This document shows positions 24,643 to 32,278 of a DNA stretch of 64,000 nt, piece after piece. Below the pieces are notes generated by a model. It saw only the letters and a program-made list of their open reading frames with translations. It had not been told where the DNA came from and ran no database searches. The stretch is from Tumebacillus amylolyticus. Lineage in GTDB: Bacteria > Bacillota > Bacilli > Tumebacillales > Tumebacillaceae. The stretch lies in NCBI RefSeq assembly GCF_016722965.1, contig NZ_JAEQNB010000005.1, forward strand, positions 248,001 through 312,000, given 5' to 3'. Both the position numbers and the translations under genes were made by a program. Within the stretch, counting starts at the first letter, position 1, and the number at the start of each line of letters is the position of its first letter.

Positions 24643-25279
24643 ATGGATTTAATTTGCGGAACAGTGCGGTCGCCGCTACAGTGCCGAGCGTAGTCGCCGC
24701 CAAGTAGACCCACAGCGAATCCAGATCGCCGGATAAAAGCGCCGGTGCCAACGAGCGAGCCGGGTTCATCGAAGCACCGGACACCGGGCCGCCGATCAGA
24801 GCGGCCAACGCGACCATCCCTCCGACGGCCAATCCGGCAAATGACTTTGCCGCCTTTTCATGTACGGAGGACCAGAAAATCACCATCATCAACCAAAAGG
24901 TGAGCAGGAATTCAAACCAAAATGTCTGATGCCACGAAAAAACAGGCAGTGTCGCCCCCAAATGCGCCACATCACCGAAGAGAAACAACACCGTACCGCT
25001 TGCGGCCAGGGCACCCAAGATCTGAGAGGCGATATACAGAAACGCGGATGGAGCAGAAATCAGGCCCAGCAACCAAAAAGACACAGTCACGGCCGGGTTG
25101 AAGTGTGCGCCCGAGATGTGATGGAAGGAGTAGATCAACGCCATCACCACCAAGCCTGCAACGAGAGCAGTGCCAAGGGATGTGAGGGCGTGGGTGATCG
25201 TTTCGATGACGATTGCACCCGTACAGGCGAAGACGAGGAAATAGGTGCCGAGAAATTCGGCTAACAGTTTGTCGCGCAT
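24641..25279 (-). CDS. MIP-family aquaporin
   Basis: A 212-residue six-helix channel with both NPA boxes: HFNPAVT (about 58-64) and SMNPARS (about 170-176). The short loops and the Arg right after the second NPA fit a water-selective AqpZ-type rather than a glycerol facilitator, which usually has Asp there. It lies convergent to the CotB-like gene. The membrane location could be vegetative or forespore; no operon partner is seen. Confidence 0.88.
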   Translation of the reverse strand: MRDKLLAEFLGTYFLVFACTGAIVIETITHALTSLGTALVAGLVVMALIYSFHHISGAHFNPAVTVSFWLLGLISAPSAFLYIASQILGALAASGTVLFLFGDVAHLGATLPVFSWHQTFWFEFLLTFWLMMVIFWSSVHEKAAKSFAGLAVGGMVALAALIGGPVSGASMNPARSLAPALLSGDLDSLWVYLAATTLGTVAATALFRKLNP

Positions 25280-25355
25280 GGGCGGGCAACCTCACATTTT
25301 CCTAAAATTGGCCATGCCTTTACAAGCTATTCGATGCAGGGGGCACCTATGCGCA

Positions 25356-25398
25356 TAAAAAAACGCACGGACCAAACCGAAGAGGTTGGCCGTGCGCG
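25356..25398 (-). terminator. terminator of the cotB-like pair
   Basis: A stem with CGCACGG/CCGTGCG outer pairs and an inner ACC-AAACC/GGTTGG extension is followed on the minus strand by T7, about 30 bases after the acidic coat-like gene. Confidence 0.85.
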
Positions 25399-25426
25399 AG
25401 GGGCAGTCAGGGAAAAGCAGTGGTTG

Positions 25427-26371
25427 TCACTCATCGACGTGATAGAAGCGGCGTTTCTTTTTCTCCCGTTTTTTGAAGAGATACAGCGACGGGAAATTTT
25501 GCGAGTACAAGTGGTCAGGAGTAAAGTCTGCCGTGCTTATGTTGATCGGATTTTTATGAGTGGCCAATACAGAGCTGTCATCTTTGTCGTCTTTGTCTTC
25601 ACGATCGACATCCATGACATCGTCAACTTCGACCCCTGCATCAGTTTCATCGCTTACGATTGGTCCATCGCCACTCCAAGAAGTTTCCACATCACTTGAG
25701 GTGTGCACTTCGTCGACGAGGGTCTCCTCTGCAACAGCGAAGGACTCAGTGGTGGACTCCGTTTCGTTCGGTTCGTCAGATTCAGCCGACTCCGACTCGT
25801 TCATGGAGTCCTCGGCCGATTCTGCCTCCGTTTCTTCGATCACCGCTTCTGCGGCAACTGCGATCGTCTGGTTCGGTGTCGTTTCCACTGCATGATCCGC
25901 CTCGTTCGAAGCAGTTTCTTGCGTGCCTTCCGGAACTTCTTCCGGCTTCACTTCCTTCTTGAGCAGGGTGACAGGCGAGATGTTCTTGATTTGCTCAATC
26001 GGGTAGTAGATCATTTTTTGATGGGAGATGATGATCTGGGCATGCGTTTCAGTGACGCTGGCGAGCAAACCCATACACGATTTCTTGCCGTTTTCGACCT
26101 TGACCATGCGATGGAGCAAGGCGTTTTCGAGCAGTTCTTGAAACGTTCCGGGGTATTGCTCTCCCATCGCGGGCACGCTCGTGGCAAGTTCGGCGATATT
26201 GGTCTTGATCGACTTCATCAGCTTGAAAGGATAGTGTACCAGTTGCATGCCCTCCGTGAACAAAGTGGCGTAGTCGGACTGCACATTGACGAGCAATCCG
26301 GCCGTCTCCTTGTCACCCGTCTGGTCTATTTGAACCGTGTGACCTAGCCATTCTTGCAGGAGGGTTCGCAC
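25427..26371 (-). CDS. CotB-like coat protein with long acidic tail
   Basis: A 314-residue protein. Residues 1-130 contain two CotB-type domains (HTVQIDQTGDKETAGLLVNV ending FKLMKSI; MVKVENGKKSCMGLLASV ending IEQIKNIS). Residues about 135-270 are a low-complexity Glu/Ser/Thr/Asp-rich tail, and the C-terminus is strongly basic (KKREKKKRR). B. subtilis CotB instead has a Ser/Lys/Arg tail phosphorylated by CotH, so the acidic Ser-rich tail is a notable variation. GTG 26371 follows GGGGTG and lies 12 bases after the preceding CotB-like gene, making a two-gene operon. Confidence 0.7.
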   Translation of the reverse strand: MRTLLQEWLGHTVQIDQTGDKETAGLLVNVQSDYATLFTEGMQLVHYPFKLMKSIKTNIAELATSVPAMGEQYPGTFQELLENALLHRMVKVENGKKSCMGLLASVTETHAQIIISHQKMIYYPIEQIKNISPVTLLKKEVKPEEVPEGTQETASNEADHAVETTPNQTIAVAAEAVIEETEAESAEDSMNESESAESDEPNETESTTESFAVAEETLVDEVHTSSDVETSWSGDGPIVSDETDAGVEVDDVMDVDREDKDDKDDSSVLATHKNPINISTADFTPDHLYSQNFPSLYLFKKREKKKRRFYHVDE

Positions 26372-26383
26372 GATTTCACCCCA

Positions 26384-26914
26384 TTACTTTTTGTTTTCGT
26401 TTTCTTTTTTGTTCTCCCCGTCTTTTTTGTTTTCTCCGTCCTTTTTGTCATCTTTCTTTTGCTCTTGTTGTTTCGGCGCGTTTTGGATCCAGGTAATGGT
26501 CTTGATGTGATAGAGCGGGAAGTGGACGTATTCCTTCATTTTGTGCACGAGGGTGACGGAATCATCGCGCACGGTGAGCAGGACGCCTTCGAGGGAGTTC
26601 GGTCCGTTTTGGTTGATCTTGACCAGTTTGTGCTGCAGGGCGTTGATCAGGCTAGGGAAGTCTCCTGCTTCGAGGAACGTCGGAGCCGGCACTTGCACAG
26701 CATTCGGGTCGACCGCTTCTTCCGCTTCCGTCATAATCGGTTCGGAGATCGTTTTGACGTGGCCGGTGTTCACGTACACGACGGCCCCTTCTTGGGTATG
26801 CAGAATCAGGTGGTCTTTTTGCAAGCAGAGCAGCTTACCCGCGATCTTGTCAGGACCACCGCGTTCGATTTGAATCAGTTTGCCTACCGAGTCGTTCAAG
26901 AACCCGAATTCCAT
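26384..26914 (-). CDS. cotB: CotB-like spore coat protein
   Basis: A 176-residue protein with two CotB-type repeats: LIQIERGGPDKIAGKLLCL ending TGHVKTIS, and LVKINQNGPNSLEGVLLTV ending LYHIKTIT. The ERGGP-(x)-G-L and HVKxI motifs are those of CotB (RGGPESKKGKL and HVKSI). The C-terminal 30 residues repeat Lys-Lys-Asp-Gly-Glu-Asn, a short charged tail in place of CotB's long SKRS tail. The start at 26914 has GGGAGGG; the longer frame to 27085 runs through a terminator. First gene of the operon with the acidic-tail paralogue. Confidence 0.75.
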   Translation of the reverse strand: MEFGFLNDSVGKLIQIERGGPDKIAGKLLCLQKDHLILHTQEGAVVYVNTGHVKTISEPIMTEAEEAVDPNAVQVPAPTFLEAGDFPSLINALQHKLVKINQNGPNSLEGVLLTVRDDSVTLVHKMKEYVHFPLYHIKTITWIQNAPKQQEQKKDDKKDGENKKDGENKKENENKK

Positions 26915-27062
26915 GAAAAAAATCCCTCCCGTGTATGGTAGAAGTAAATACTCGTCGGATGATCTCCTCAGACGAATGTCCGCGGAAAGTACTACACCAT
27001 ATGTCACGGGGGGTTGGCACAGTGTTGGGCGTTTGTCTAAATTTGGAGGGTTATCGGCTTCA

Positions 27063-27100
27063 AAAAGGAAAAACACCATCAGCATCAGCTGATGGTGTGC
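27063..27100 (-). terminator. terminator of ydeI
   Basis: The stem ACACCATCAG/CTGATGGTGT is followed on the minus strand by T5 and a T-rich tract. It is close to identical in its core to the terminator at 18241-18277. Confidence 0.85.
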
Positions 27101-27120
27101 TCTACCGAACTACGAGTCTC

Positions 27121-27714
27121 CTAATCATGTAACCCTTTTCCATCGAAAATTTTCTGCATATACTTTTCAACCCTTGACTCTCGGGTTTTGGATTGTTTGG
27201 GTTCGGAAAAATGGAGCAGGTACGCTCTTTGTCGTCCCGGTGTCAATGCTTCGAATGCCGTTTTCAAGGCAGGGAGGGCATCGAACTTATTTTGAAGCTC
27301 TTCAGGAATACTGTATTCTGTATTCTTTTTATATTCCACTTCCAAACCTGATTTTTCAACTTCGATGGCTTCCAAAATATACGCTTTCAAGATGGTTTCC
27401 ATTTCCACGATCTCTTGAACATCGGTGAACCGAATCTGGCGCGCCGCCTGTACGTTCTCCGTTTGTTGGATTAGGATTCCATTGGGGTCTTGTAACAGGG
27501 CCCCTTTGTGAAACAGAAGCGCGCAATATTCTTTGAATCCATGTATCAAAACTACGTTTTTCTTGTCAACTGTGTAACAAGGGTGCATCCACTTAAAGTC
27601 TTCCGCCAGCCCACAGTCCAGAACGATACTTCTCAACTTCTCATATTCTGCCTTCCACGTCTTGGCTTTCGCTAAAAATTCATCAACCTTAGGATTCAAT
27701 TGAGCATTTGCCAT
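27121..27714 (-). CDS. ydeI: YdeI-family protein
   Basis: A 197-residue cytosolic protein matching the length and sequence layout of B. subtilis YdeI, a DUF1801/OmpD-associated family protein: NPKVDEFLAKAK at the start, KKNVVLIHGFKEYCALLFHKG, ILIQQTENVQAARQIRFT and GRQRAYLLHFSEPKQSKTR near the end. Biochemical function is unknown. GAGGGGTG precedes the ATG at 27714; the longer frame extends through a tRNA remnant and is rejected. Confidence 0.88.
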   Translation of the reverse strand: MANAQLNPKVDEFLAKAKTWKAEYEKLRSIVLDCGLAEDFKWMHPCYTVDKKNVVLIHGFKEYCALLFHKGALLQDPNGILIQQTENVQAARQIRFTDVQEIVEMETILKAYILEAIEVEKSGLEVEYKKNTEYSIPEELQNKFDALPALKTAFEALTPGRQRAYLLHFSEPKQSKTRESRVEKYMQKIFDGKGLHD

Positions 27715-27782
27715 CAAGGAACACCCCTCATCGATTGTCGAGATACTGCCCGTTGCTGACAAAAGCATAACATATACTCGTT

Positions 27783-27820
27783 TGGCGGAGAGAACAGGAT
27801 TCGAACCTGCGTGGGGTTGC
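27783..27820 (-). other. tRNA-Ser 3'-end duplicate (attachment-site-like)
   Basis: The segment starting TGGCGGAGAG-A-ACAGG repeats the last 31 bases of the tRNA-Ser genes (28747 and 31018), including encoded CCA, discriminator, 3' acceptor strand and T-arm, with a single mismatch. It then diverges in the variable region. No 5' half exists. Together with the intact tRNA-Ser at 28747 it brackets about 965 bases, as expected of an insertion at a tRNA 3' end. Confidence 0.6.
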
Positions 27821-27911
27821 CACCTTCCCCTTTCGTGAAAAATTATTTGATTGATAAAAATTACAACATAATATAAAATTGACACATCAACCAAGAAGGA
27901 GTTGAACTTCT

Positions 27912-28166
27912 ATGAAAAAGCTCGCTTTGGCTCTGATGGCTGCCTTGACTGTTTTTGGCGCAACCGCTTATGCAACACCCGCACAAGCAACCACGCACTC
28001 CACGGTCGTACCCAATTCCCCTGAAGGAACGGTACTGGTGGTCTACTTCGATCATTATCCGCCGAGCACGTACAGCGATGACAGCGGCTTCTACGGCTAC
28101 CTTATCAATGTGCGTACGGTCTCCGGCGGTTTGTGGGAAGGCACGTACTACAGCAATTTCAATTGA
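27912..28166 (+). CDS. small secreted protein
   Basis: An 84-residue protein with a signal peptide (MKKLALALMAALTVFGATAYA, cleavage near AQA-TT). The mature part of about 55 residues has no Cys and is rich in Tyr, Ser, Gly and Pro (FDHYPPSTYSDDSGFYGYL). AAGGAG lies at good spacing. It sits between a tRNA-Ser remnant and the intact tRNA-Ser, within a likely acquired segment. The family is not recognised. Confidence 0.6.
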   Translation: MKKLALALMAALTVFGATAYATPAQATTHSTVVPNSPEGTVLVVYFDHYPPSTYSDDSGFYGYLINVRTVSGGLWEGTYYSNFN

Positions 28167-28187
28167 AAAACACCATACCGTTACTCC

Positions 28188-28234
28188 ACAACCTTGGTTC
28201 GGGATTCAACCGGACTGAGGTTGTTTCGTTTTTT
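28188..28234 (+). terminator. probable terminator
   Basis: A long imperfect hairpin with ACAACCT/AGGTTGT at its base is followed by TTCGTTTTTT, after the small secreted-protein gene. Confidence 0.5.
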
Positions 28235-28269
28235 CTGACTTCACGTTTTAAGAATCAGGAAACATCAAA

Positions 28270-28316
28270 AAGAAAAGCCATCATCAATTCTGAATCGAAT
28301 TGGTGATGGCTTTTTC
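28270..28316. terminator. bidirectional terminator
   Basis: An 18-bp near-perfect stem AAAAGCCATCATCAATTC/GAATTGGTGATGGCTTTTT has T-runs in both directions. It serves the peptide gene on the minus strand (stop at 28327). Confidence 0.85.
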
Positions 28317-28326
28317 TGATTCAAGT

Positions 28327-28440
28327 TTAGCAGTCGAACTTTGTAGGGCAGTCATAAACAGTATGAGTAAAGCTCACATCAACCATAGAAACAGTCTTAT
28401 CGGTTTCCACTTGAATGTCGAGATCGAACATGTTTTCCAT
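28327..28440 (-). CDS. class I lanthipeptide-like precursor peptide (37 aa, orphan)
   Basis: This 37-residue peptide reads MENMFDLDIQVETDKTVS, then MVDVSFTHTVYDCPTKFDC. FDLD near the N-terminus is the leader box recognised by LanB/LanC enzymes in nisin, subtilin and epidermin precursors. The C-terminal half has two Cys and several Ser/Thr, which could give lanthionine rings. AAAGGAGG lies nine bases before the ATG, a promoter is upstream and a strong terminator follows, so the gene looks expressed. No lanB, lanC or transporter is in the window. The lanthipeptide call is inference from the leader motif. Confidence 0.6.
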   Translation of the reverse strand: MENMFDLDIQVETDKTVSMVDVSFTHTVYDCPTKFDC

Positions 28441-28529
28441 TAGAATCATCCTCCTTTCACTAGAATGTACTAGGAAGTATGTCTAAGGAGTCATGTGAGT
28501 GACGTTTGGCAAGAGTATTCGATAAATCG

Positions 28530-28585
28530 AACCTCACAAATAAACTATAACATGATTAACTTTATTTTTTCAATACAAGAATATA
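28530..28585 (-). promoter_or_regulatory. promoter of the FDLD peptide gene
   Basis: On the minus strand TTGAAA and TTATAG/TATAGT are separated by 17-18 bases in an AT-rich stretch about 105 bases upstream of the peptide ATG. The rest of the 306-base gap between the peptide gene and tRNA-Ser holds nothing else recognisable. Confidence 0.45.
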
Positions 28586-28746
28586 AATAAGTGTATTTTA
28601 TTGAAATTGGTAAACATCATTGCTTGAAAGAGGAATAGACAGAACCAGCAGTACACTACTTGTGGATCAGGAAGAGCCCCCAATGCCCTCATGCAAAAAA
28701 ACGTCATAGCACCCGTTATGACGTCCCGATAACCTTATGAAACTTT

Positions 28747-28835
28747 TGGCGGAGAGGACAGGATTCGAACCTGCGTGAGTTTGCACTCCAACGGTTTTCA
28801 AGACCGCCCCGTTATGACCACTTCGGTACCTCTCC
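28747..28835 (-). tRNA. tRNA-Ser (anticodon TGA)
   Basis: A full class II tRNA with acceptor GGAGAGG/CCTCTCC, anticodon loop CT-TGA-AA, a long variable arm, T-arm GCAGG-TTCGAAT-CCTGT and encoded CCA. It reads UCA codons. A second, almost identical copy lies at 31018, and a truncated 3' copy at 27783. Confidence 0.95.
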
Positions 28836-29005
28836 GTCAGGAAAGGATGCGAGGACCCGCCGTTATTGGCTTTGTAGCTGAATGCGATTCTCAAAGTCTT
28901 AATTGGATGTGTTGGGCTCCAACGGACTCCACCGTAAAATATACAGCGGTCATACGGTCTAGGCAAGAGGTATCCCGAAATCGGGGTCGCCCTCCTTCGC
29001 TGAAT

Positions 29006-29671
29006 TTACTTGCGCCCTCCCACACCGACAACTGTTCCGTCACTTGACCAGACATACAAGTAGACCTTGTTACAAAAAGAGCTTAGGAATTTGAGGTACA
29101 CGGAGCCTTGCAAGTGTTCACCGAAAGTCCAACCTATAGGCACGGTTACCAGGTCACCCTCCGCTGCTAGACACGACTGTTGAAGAAACGACGCGAAGGT
29201 ATCCTCCTCCACGCTCTCACCTGTCAAAAAGTCACGATTGAGTTCGTAAATCACGGGTTTCTCCCTGAAAACAGAAAGGTCTAACGGCGGGACCGTCTTT
29301 CCGTAGAGATCAAGAATCAGCGGATGCAATGCCCTTGTATTGTAATATTCCTCAAACCGTCGCTTGGACAAATCCTTGATGTTGCTGATCGTGAAACTTA
29401 CGGGAACACCATCCTCGTAGAACAATATGCACCGTTCAAAGTGCGGCACAATCTTCTCCTTTACCAGTGACAACGAGTCTGCGTCACGTATCGGCAAGCT
29501 CGTAACCATTCGCGGACCTTGAAGCACGTGTCCTGCCAAGATAAATTGCGCCTCAGTCGAAAGTTGTGGTTCAAACTCCGACGTGACAAATTGGTGTGTT
29601 ATCACCTTGTCTTTGGAGCCTACGATTCCAGTCGGATTGGGCACATCCTCAACCTTTCCGTACCATTCCAT
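29006..29671 (-). CDS. unknown protein next to tRNA-Ser
   Basis: A 221-residue soluble protein without signal peptide, membrane segment or recognisable motif. It is mixed alpha/beta in composition, with a C-terminus rich in aromatic beta strands (NKVYLYVWSSDGTVVG). GGGGGGAC precedes the ATG. It lies between two tRNA-Ser copies and just downstream of the Mrr-like restriction gene on the same strand, though 189 bases apart. It may belong to the same acquired segment; function unknown. Confidence 0.5.
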   Translation of the reverse strand: MEWYGKVEDVPNPTGIVGSKDKVITHQFVTSEFEPQLSTEAQFILAGHVLQGPRMVTSLPIRDADSLSLVKEKIVPHFERCILFYEDGVPVSFTISNIKDLSKRRFEEYYNTRALHPLILDLYGKTVPPLDLSVFREKPVIYELNRDFLTGESVEEDTFASFLQQSCLAAEGDLVTVPIGWTFGEHLQGSVYLKFLSSFCNKVYLYVWSSDGTVVGVGGRK

Positions 29672-29860
29672 TCACTTGTCCCCCCCGTCTTAATAACCTG
29701 AAGGAAATTGCGCCTCTGGCTCCTCTAGAATTGAGAACCACCTCAATACTACCCCTATATTTGATTATTTGATTCAATGTGACGGAGGAGTCAATCAAAA
29801 TTGCCATGAGACAAAAACGCCACCGACTTGTCGATGACGTTCGAGACCGCAACTGGAGAC

Positions 29861-30871
29861 CTAATCTATTTCTAAAGCTTCAGGCACGTAGACTCTGCGC
29901 AAAGGAATAAGGCCTTTATAACTTGCGTCAAACTGTTGGTAATGTGTAAATATCAGATCGACTACTTCTTTTCCATCAATTAATCGAAGGTTGGTTCTAT
30001 TTTTTGCAAAGTTACGGGCTTGTGCTGTGAACGAACCTAGAGTCACGAGCAATCCGTATTCTTGGTGAGCCACATGTCCATAAAGTGCGGATACATCACC
30101 GTTTCCGATATTTCCGAGAGTACTTTTGACTTGAACCTTAATGATCGGCGGTTCAAACCCCAGCTCGTCCTTGTGGGCTATAATGTCAACCCCGCCATCC
30201 GGTCCTTCAGGTGCAACCCGCGTACGATAGCCCATACATTGCAACAGATGGGCAACAAAATCCTCAAATGGATGGCCTTTGAGCTCTTGAGCCAATCTCT
30301 TGATCACAAAATCACGAGTTGTTTCTTCAATTTCCTTCGCAATCACAGCAACCGTTTCGTCGTTCTCGACTTCCCGATCGGTGCTTTCCCCTTCAAGTGC
30401 ATTGCGAAACTCGTCGGCGTAATTCCTTATTTGGAATAAACTCATGGCCGAACCGATCTCATACAAAGCCCCTTGACTAAATTGAGTGCGAGGAACATTT
30501 TCAAGCCACTCCACCTTGCGTCTGTTGGGATATTCCGGTTCGTTTGATTGGCTATAGTGATATTCACCAACGATTCGGCCAATATGTATTGTCCTGCTAC
30601 GTTTCGATGGATATACGACATAGTCACCAATTTTGATCTCATGTACAAATCGGTACAACTGTCCTGCGTTGGTTGGCACAGCACCTGCTTTCATACCTGG
30701 ATAACTTTGAACGATCTTTTCTTTGAAAGATTCACGATCAGGGCTTAAAGGACTCAGGTCTCCAACATGTGGCCAACCAATTGCAATCACACTTTTATTT
30801 AGAAAAAGGCTCTCTGCATCCGCTGCCCTTCCAGCATGAATTCCCCAAATAGTGGATTCTACTCGTGACAT
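29861..30871 (-). CDS. Mrr-type restriction endonuclease with N-terminal recognition domain
   Basis: A 336-residue protein. The C-terminal third is an Mrr-like PD-(D/E)xK nuclease: helix residues HPFEDFVAHLLQCMGY (E203), PDGGVDI with D229, and the catalytic QVKS with Q247 and K249. The N-terminal part (about 1-150) has IGWPHVG and GDYVVYPSKRSRTIHIGRI, like the EVE/PUA-type or related domains that read modified bases in type IV restriction enzymes. It probably cuts DNA carrying modified bases, for example phage DNA. It sits alone between two tRNA-Ser genes, a typical site for acquired defence genes. Confidence 0.8.
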   Translation of the reverse strand: MSRVESTIWGIHAGRAADAESLFLNKSVIAIGWPHVGDLSPLSPDRESFKEKIVQSYPGMKAGAVPTNAGQLYRFVHEIKIGDYVVYPSKRSRTIHIGRIVGEYHYSQSNEPEYPNRRKVEWLENVPRTQFSQGALYEIGSAMSLFQIRNYADEFRNALEGESTDREVENDETVAVIAKEIEETTRDFVIKRLAQELKGHPFEDFVAHLLQCMGYRTRVAPEGPDGGVDIIAHKDELGFEPPIIKVQVKSTLGNIGNGDVSALYGHVAHQEYGLLVTLGSFTAQARNFAKNRTNLRLIDGKEVVDLIFTHYQQFDASYKGLIPLRRVYVPEALEID

Positions 30872-30971
30872 AACTCAACCTCCAAACATTTAAACCACCT
30901 CATTCATTATAACTCACCCAAGAAAAATTGTTCATTAAATTCATGAATTTGTAGCGAATTTTCTCCAAAAA

Positions 30972-31004
30972 CAAAAGGAACACCAATTGGTGTTCCTTTT
31001 AATC
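30972..31004 (-). terminator. terminator of tRNA operon A
   Basis: AAAAGGAACACCAA/TTGGTGTTCCTTTT is a perfect 28-base palindrome, 14 bases downstream of the 3' end of the tRNA-Ser that ends operon A. Confidence 0.75.
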
Positions 31005-31017
31005 TAGTACTTTTGTT

Positions 31018-31106
31018 TGGCGGAGAGGACAGGATTCGAACCTGCGTGAGCTTGCACTCCAACGGTTTTCAAGACCGCCCCGTTATGACCACTTCGGTAC
31101 CTCTCC
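31018..31106 (-). tRNA. tRNA-Ser (anticodon TGA), second copy
   Basis: It differs from the copy at 28747 by one base in the variable arm; both have anticodon TGA and an encoded CCA. It is the last gene of tRNA operon A, read from the promoter at 31495-31523. Confidence 0.95.
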
Positions 31107-31152
31107 GTTTGTAAAAAAGACTCGAGCGGCTGGTGCTGCTCAAGTCTTTGGT

Positions 31153-31237
31153 TGGTGCGGTCGAGAAGACTCGAACTTCCACGGGGAAACCCCACACGCC
31201 CCTCAAGCGTGCGCGTCTGCCATTCCGCCACGACCGC
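31153..31237 (-). tRNA. tRNA-Leu (anticodon GAG)
   Basis: A class II tRNA with acceptor GCGGTCG/CGACCGC, anticodon loop TT-GAG-GG, long variable arm and encoded CCA. It is identical to the copy at 35769. Confidence 0.95.
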
Positions 31238-31246
31238 ATGTTACAA

Positions 31247-31321
31247 TGGAGCGGAAGACGGGATTCGAACCCGCGACCCTCGCCTTGGCAAGGCGATGCT
31301 CTACCCCTGAGCCACTTCCGC
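31247..31321 (-). tRNA. tRNA-Gly (anticodon GCC)
   Basis: Acceptor GCGGAAG/CTTCCGC, anticodon loop TT-GCC-AA, T-loop TTCGAAT and encoded CCA, in tRNA operon A. Confidence 0.95.
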
Positions 31322-31336
31322 AAAACAAGATAAAAC

Positions 31337-31412
31337 TGGTGAGCCATGAAGGACTTGAACCTTCGACACCCTGATTAAAAGTCAGGTGCTCTACCAACTG
31401 AGCTAATGGCTC
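31337..31412 (-). tRNA. tRNA-Lys (anticodon TTT)
   Basis: Acceptor GAGCCAT/ATGGCTC, anticodon TTT and encoded CCA; the first tRNA of operon A. It is identical to the copy at 35877. Confidence 0.95.
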
Positions 31413-31494
31413 GTACTACTCTTCATGAGAAACTGCTCTATGAGAAAGAAACTTAACCGCTGTCTACCGCGTGTATCTCGCGGCGACATGTACT

Positions 31495-31523
31495 AATATA
31501 TCATCAAGGCACGAAGTGTGCAA
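31495..31523 (-). promoter_or_regulatory. promoter of tRNA operon A
   Basis: On the minus strand TTGCAC, 17 bases, TATATT, about 80 bases before tRNA-Lys. The region downstream of the -10 (CTGTCGC-type leader) is shared with operon B at 35960-36024, showing duplicated tRNA promoters and leaders. Confidence 0.65.
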
Positions 31524-31533
31524 CCCTTTTTTG

Positions 31534-31575
31534 CAAAAAAAGTCCCTGCACCGCCACGCGGCCAGGGACTCTTTT
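31534..31575 (-). terminator. terminator of scoAB
   Basis: The stem AGTCCCTG/CAGGGACT is followed by T7 on the minus strand, shortly after the scoB stop. Confidence 0.85.
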
Positions 31576-31586
31576 CCAACCCAATC

Positions 31587-32246
31587 TTAAACGGCAATCT
31601 CCTTGACGCCCTCCGCCGGGATGATCAGCTTCGGTTCCGTCTTGGATTGAATTTCTTCCGCCGTATGCCCCGGTGCCACTTCGCGCAGCACGAGACCTTC
31701 GTCGGTTACGTCGAGGACCGCCAAGTCGGTGATGATGCGGTGTACGACTTTCTTGCCGGTCAGCGGCAGCGCGCACTGGTTCAAGATCTTCGCTTCGCCG
31801 TGCTTGTTCGTATGTTCCATCGTCACGATCAGGCGTTTCGCCCCGTGTACGAGGTCCATCGCGCCGCCCATGCCTTTGACCATCTTGCCCGGAATCATCC
31901 AGTTCGCGAGGTCGCCTTGCTCCGACACTTCCATCGCACCCAAGATCGCGATGTCGATGTGCCCGCCGCGGATCATGCCAAACGATTCCGCCGAGGAGAA
32001 GTACACCGAACCCGGAATCGCGGTGACCGTTTCTTTGCCTGCGTTGATCAGGTCAGCGTCCAGCTCTTCGGCAGTCGGGTACGGCCCGATGCCGAGAAGT
32101 CCGTTCTCCGATTGGAGGACAACGTCGAGGCCCTCCGGAATATGGTTCGCCACCAAGGTCGGAATCCCGATGCCAAGGTTGACGTAGAAGCCGTCTTGAA
32201 TTTCTTGTGCAGCTCGTTGCACGATTTGGTCACGAGTCAATGCCAT
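31587..32246 (-). CDS. scoB: 3-oxoacid CoA-transferase subunit B
   Basis: A 219-residue beta subunit of succinyl-CoA:3-ketoacid CoA-transferase, which activates acetoacetate by CoA transfer from succinyl-CoA. The catalytic Glu is in [12 protein letters not shown] (about 47-58), and [15 protein letters not shown] and [12 protein letters not shown] are family motifs. It follows scoA by 32 bases, so both subunits are made from one mRNA. Cytosolic heteromer. Confidence 0.93.
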   Translation of the reverse strand: MALTRDQIVQRAAQEIQDGFYVNLGIGIPTLVANHIPEGLDVVLQSENGLLGIGPYPTAEELDADLINAGKETVTAIPGSVYFSSAESFGMIRGGHIDIAILGAMEVSEQGDLANWMIPGKMVKGMGGAMDLVHGAKRLIVTMEHTNKHGEAKILNQCALPLTGKKVVHRIITDLAVLDVTDEGLVLREVAPGHTAEEIQSKTEPKLIIPAEGVKEIAV

Positions 32247-32278
32247 GTCGTCCAGTTCCCCTTTCTTCTCTCCGATTC

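Noticed and set aside
29006-30871. Complete restriction-modification or BREX/DISARM-type system
   Set aside because: Only the Mrr-like nuclease is recognisable; no methyltransferase, helicase or other defence partner is present.
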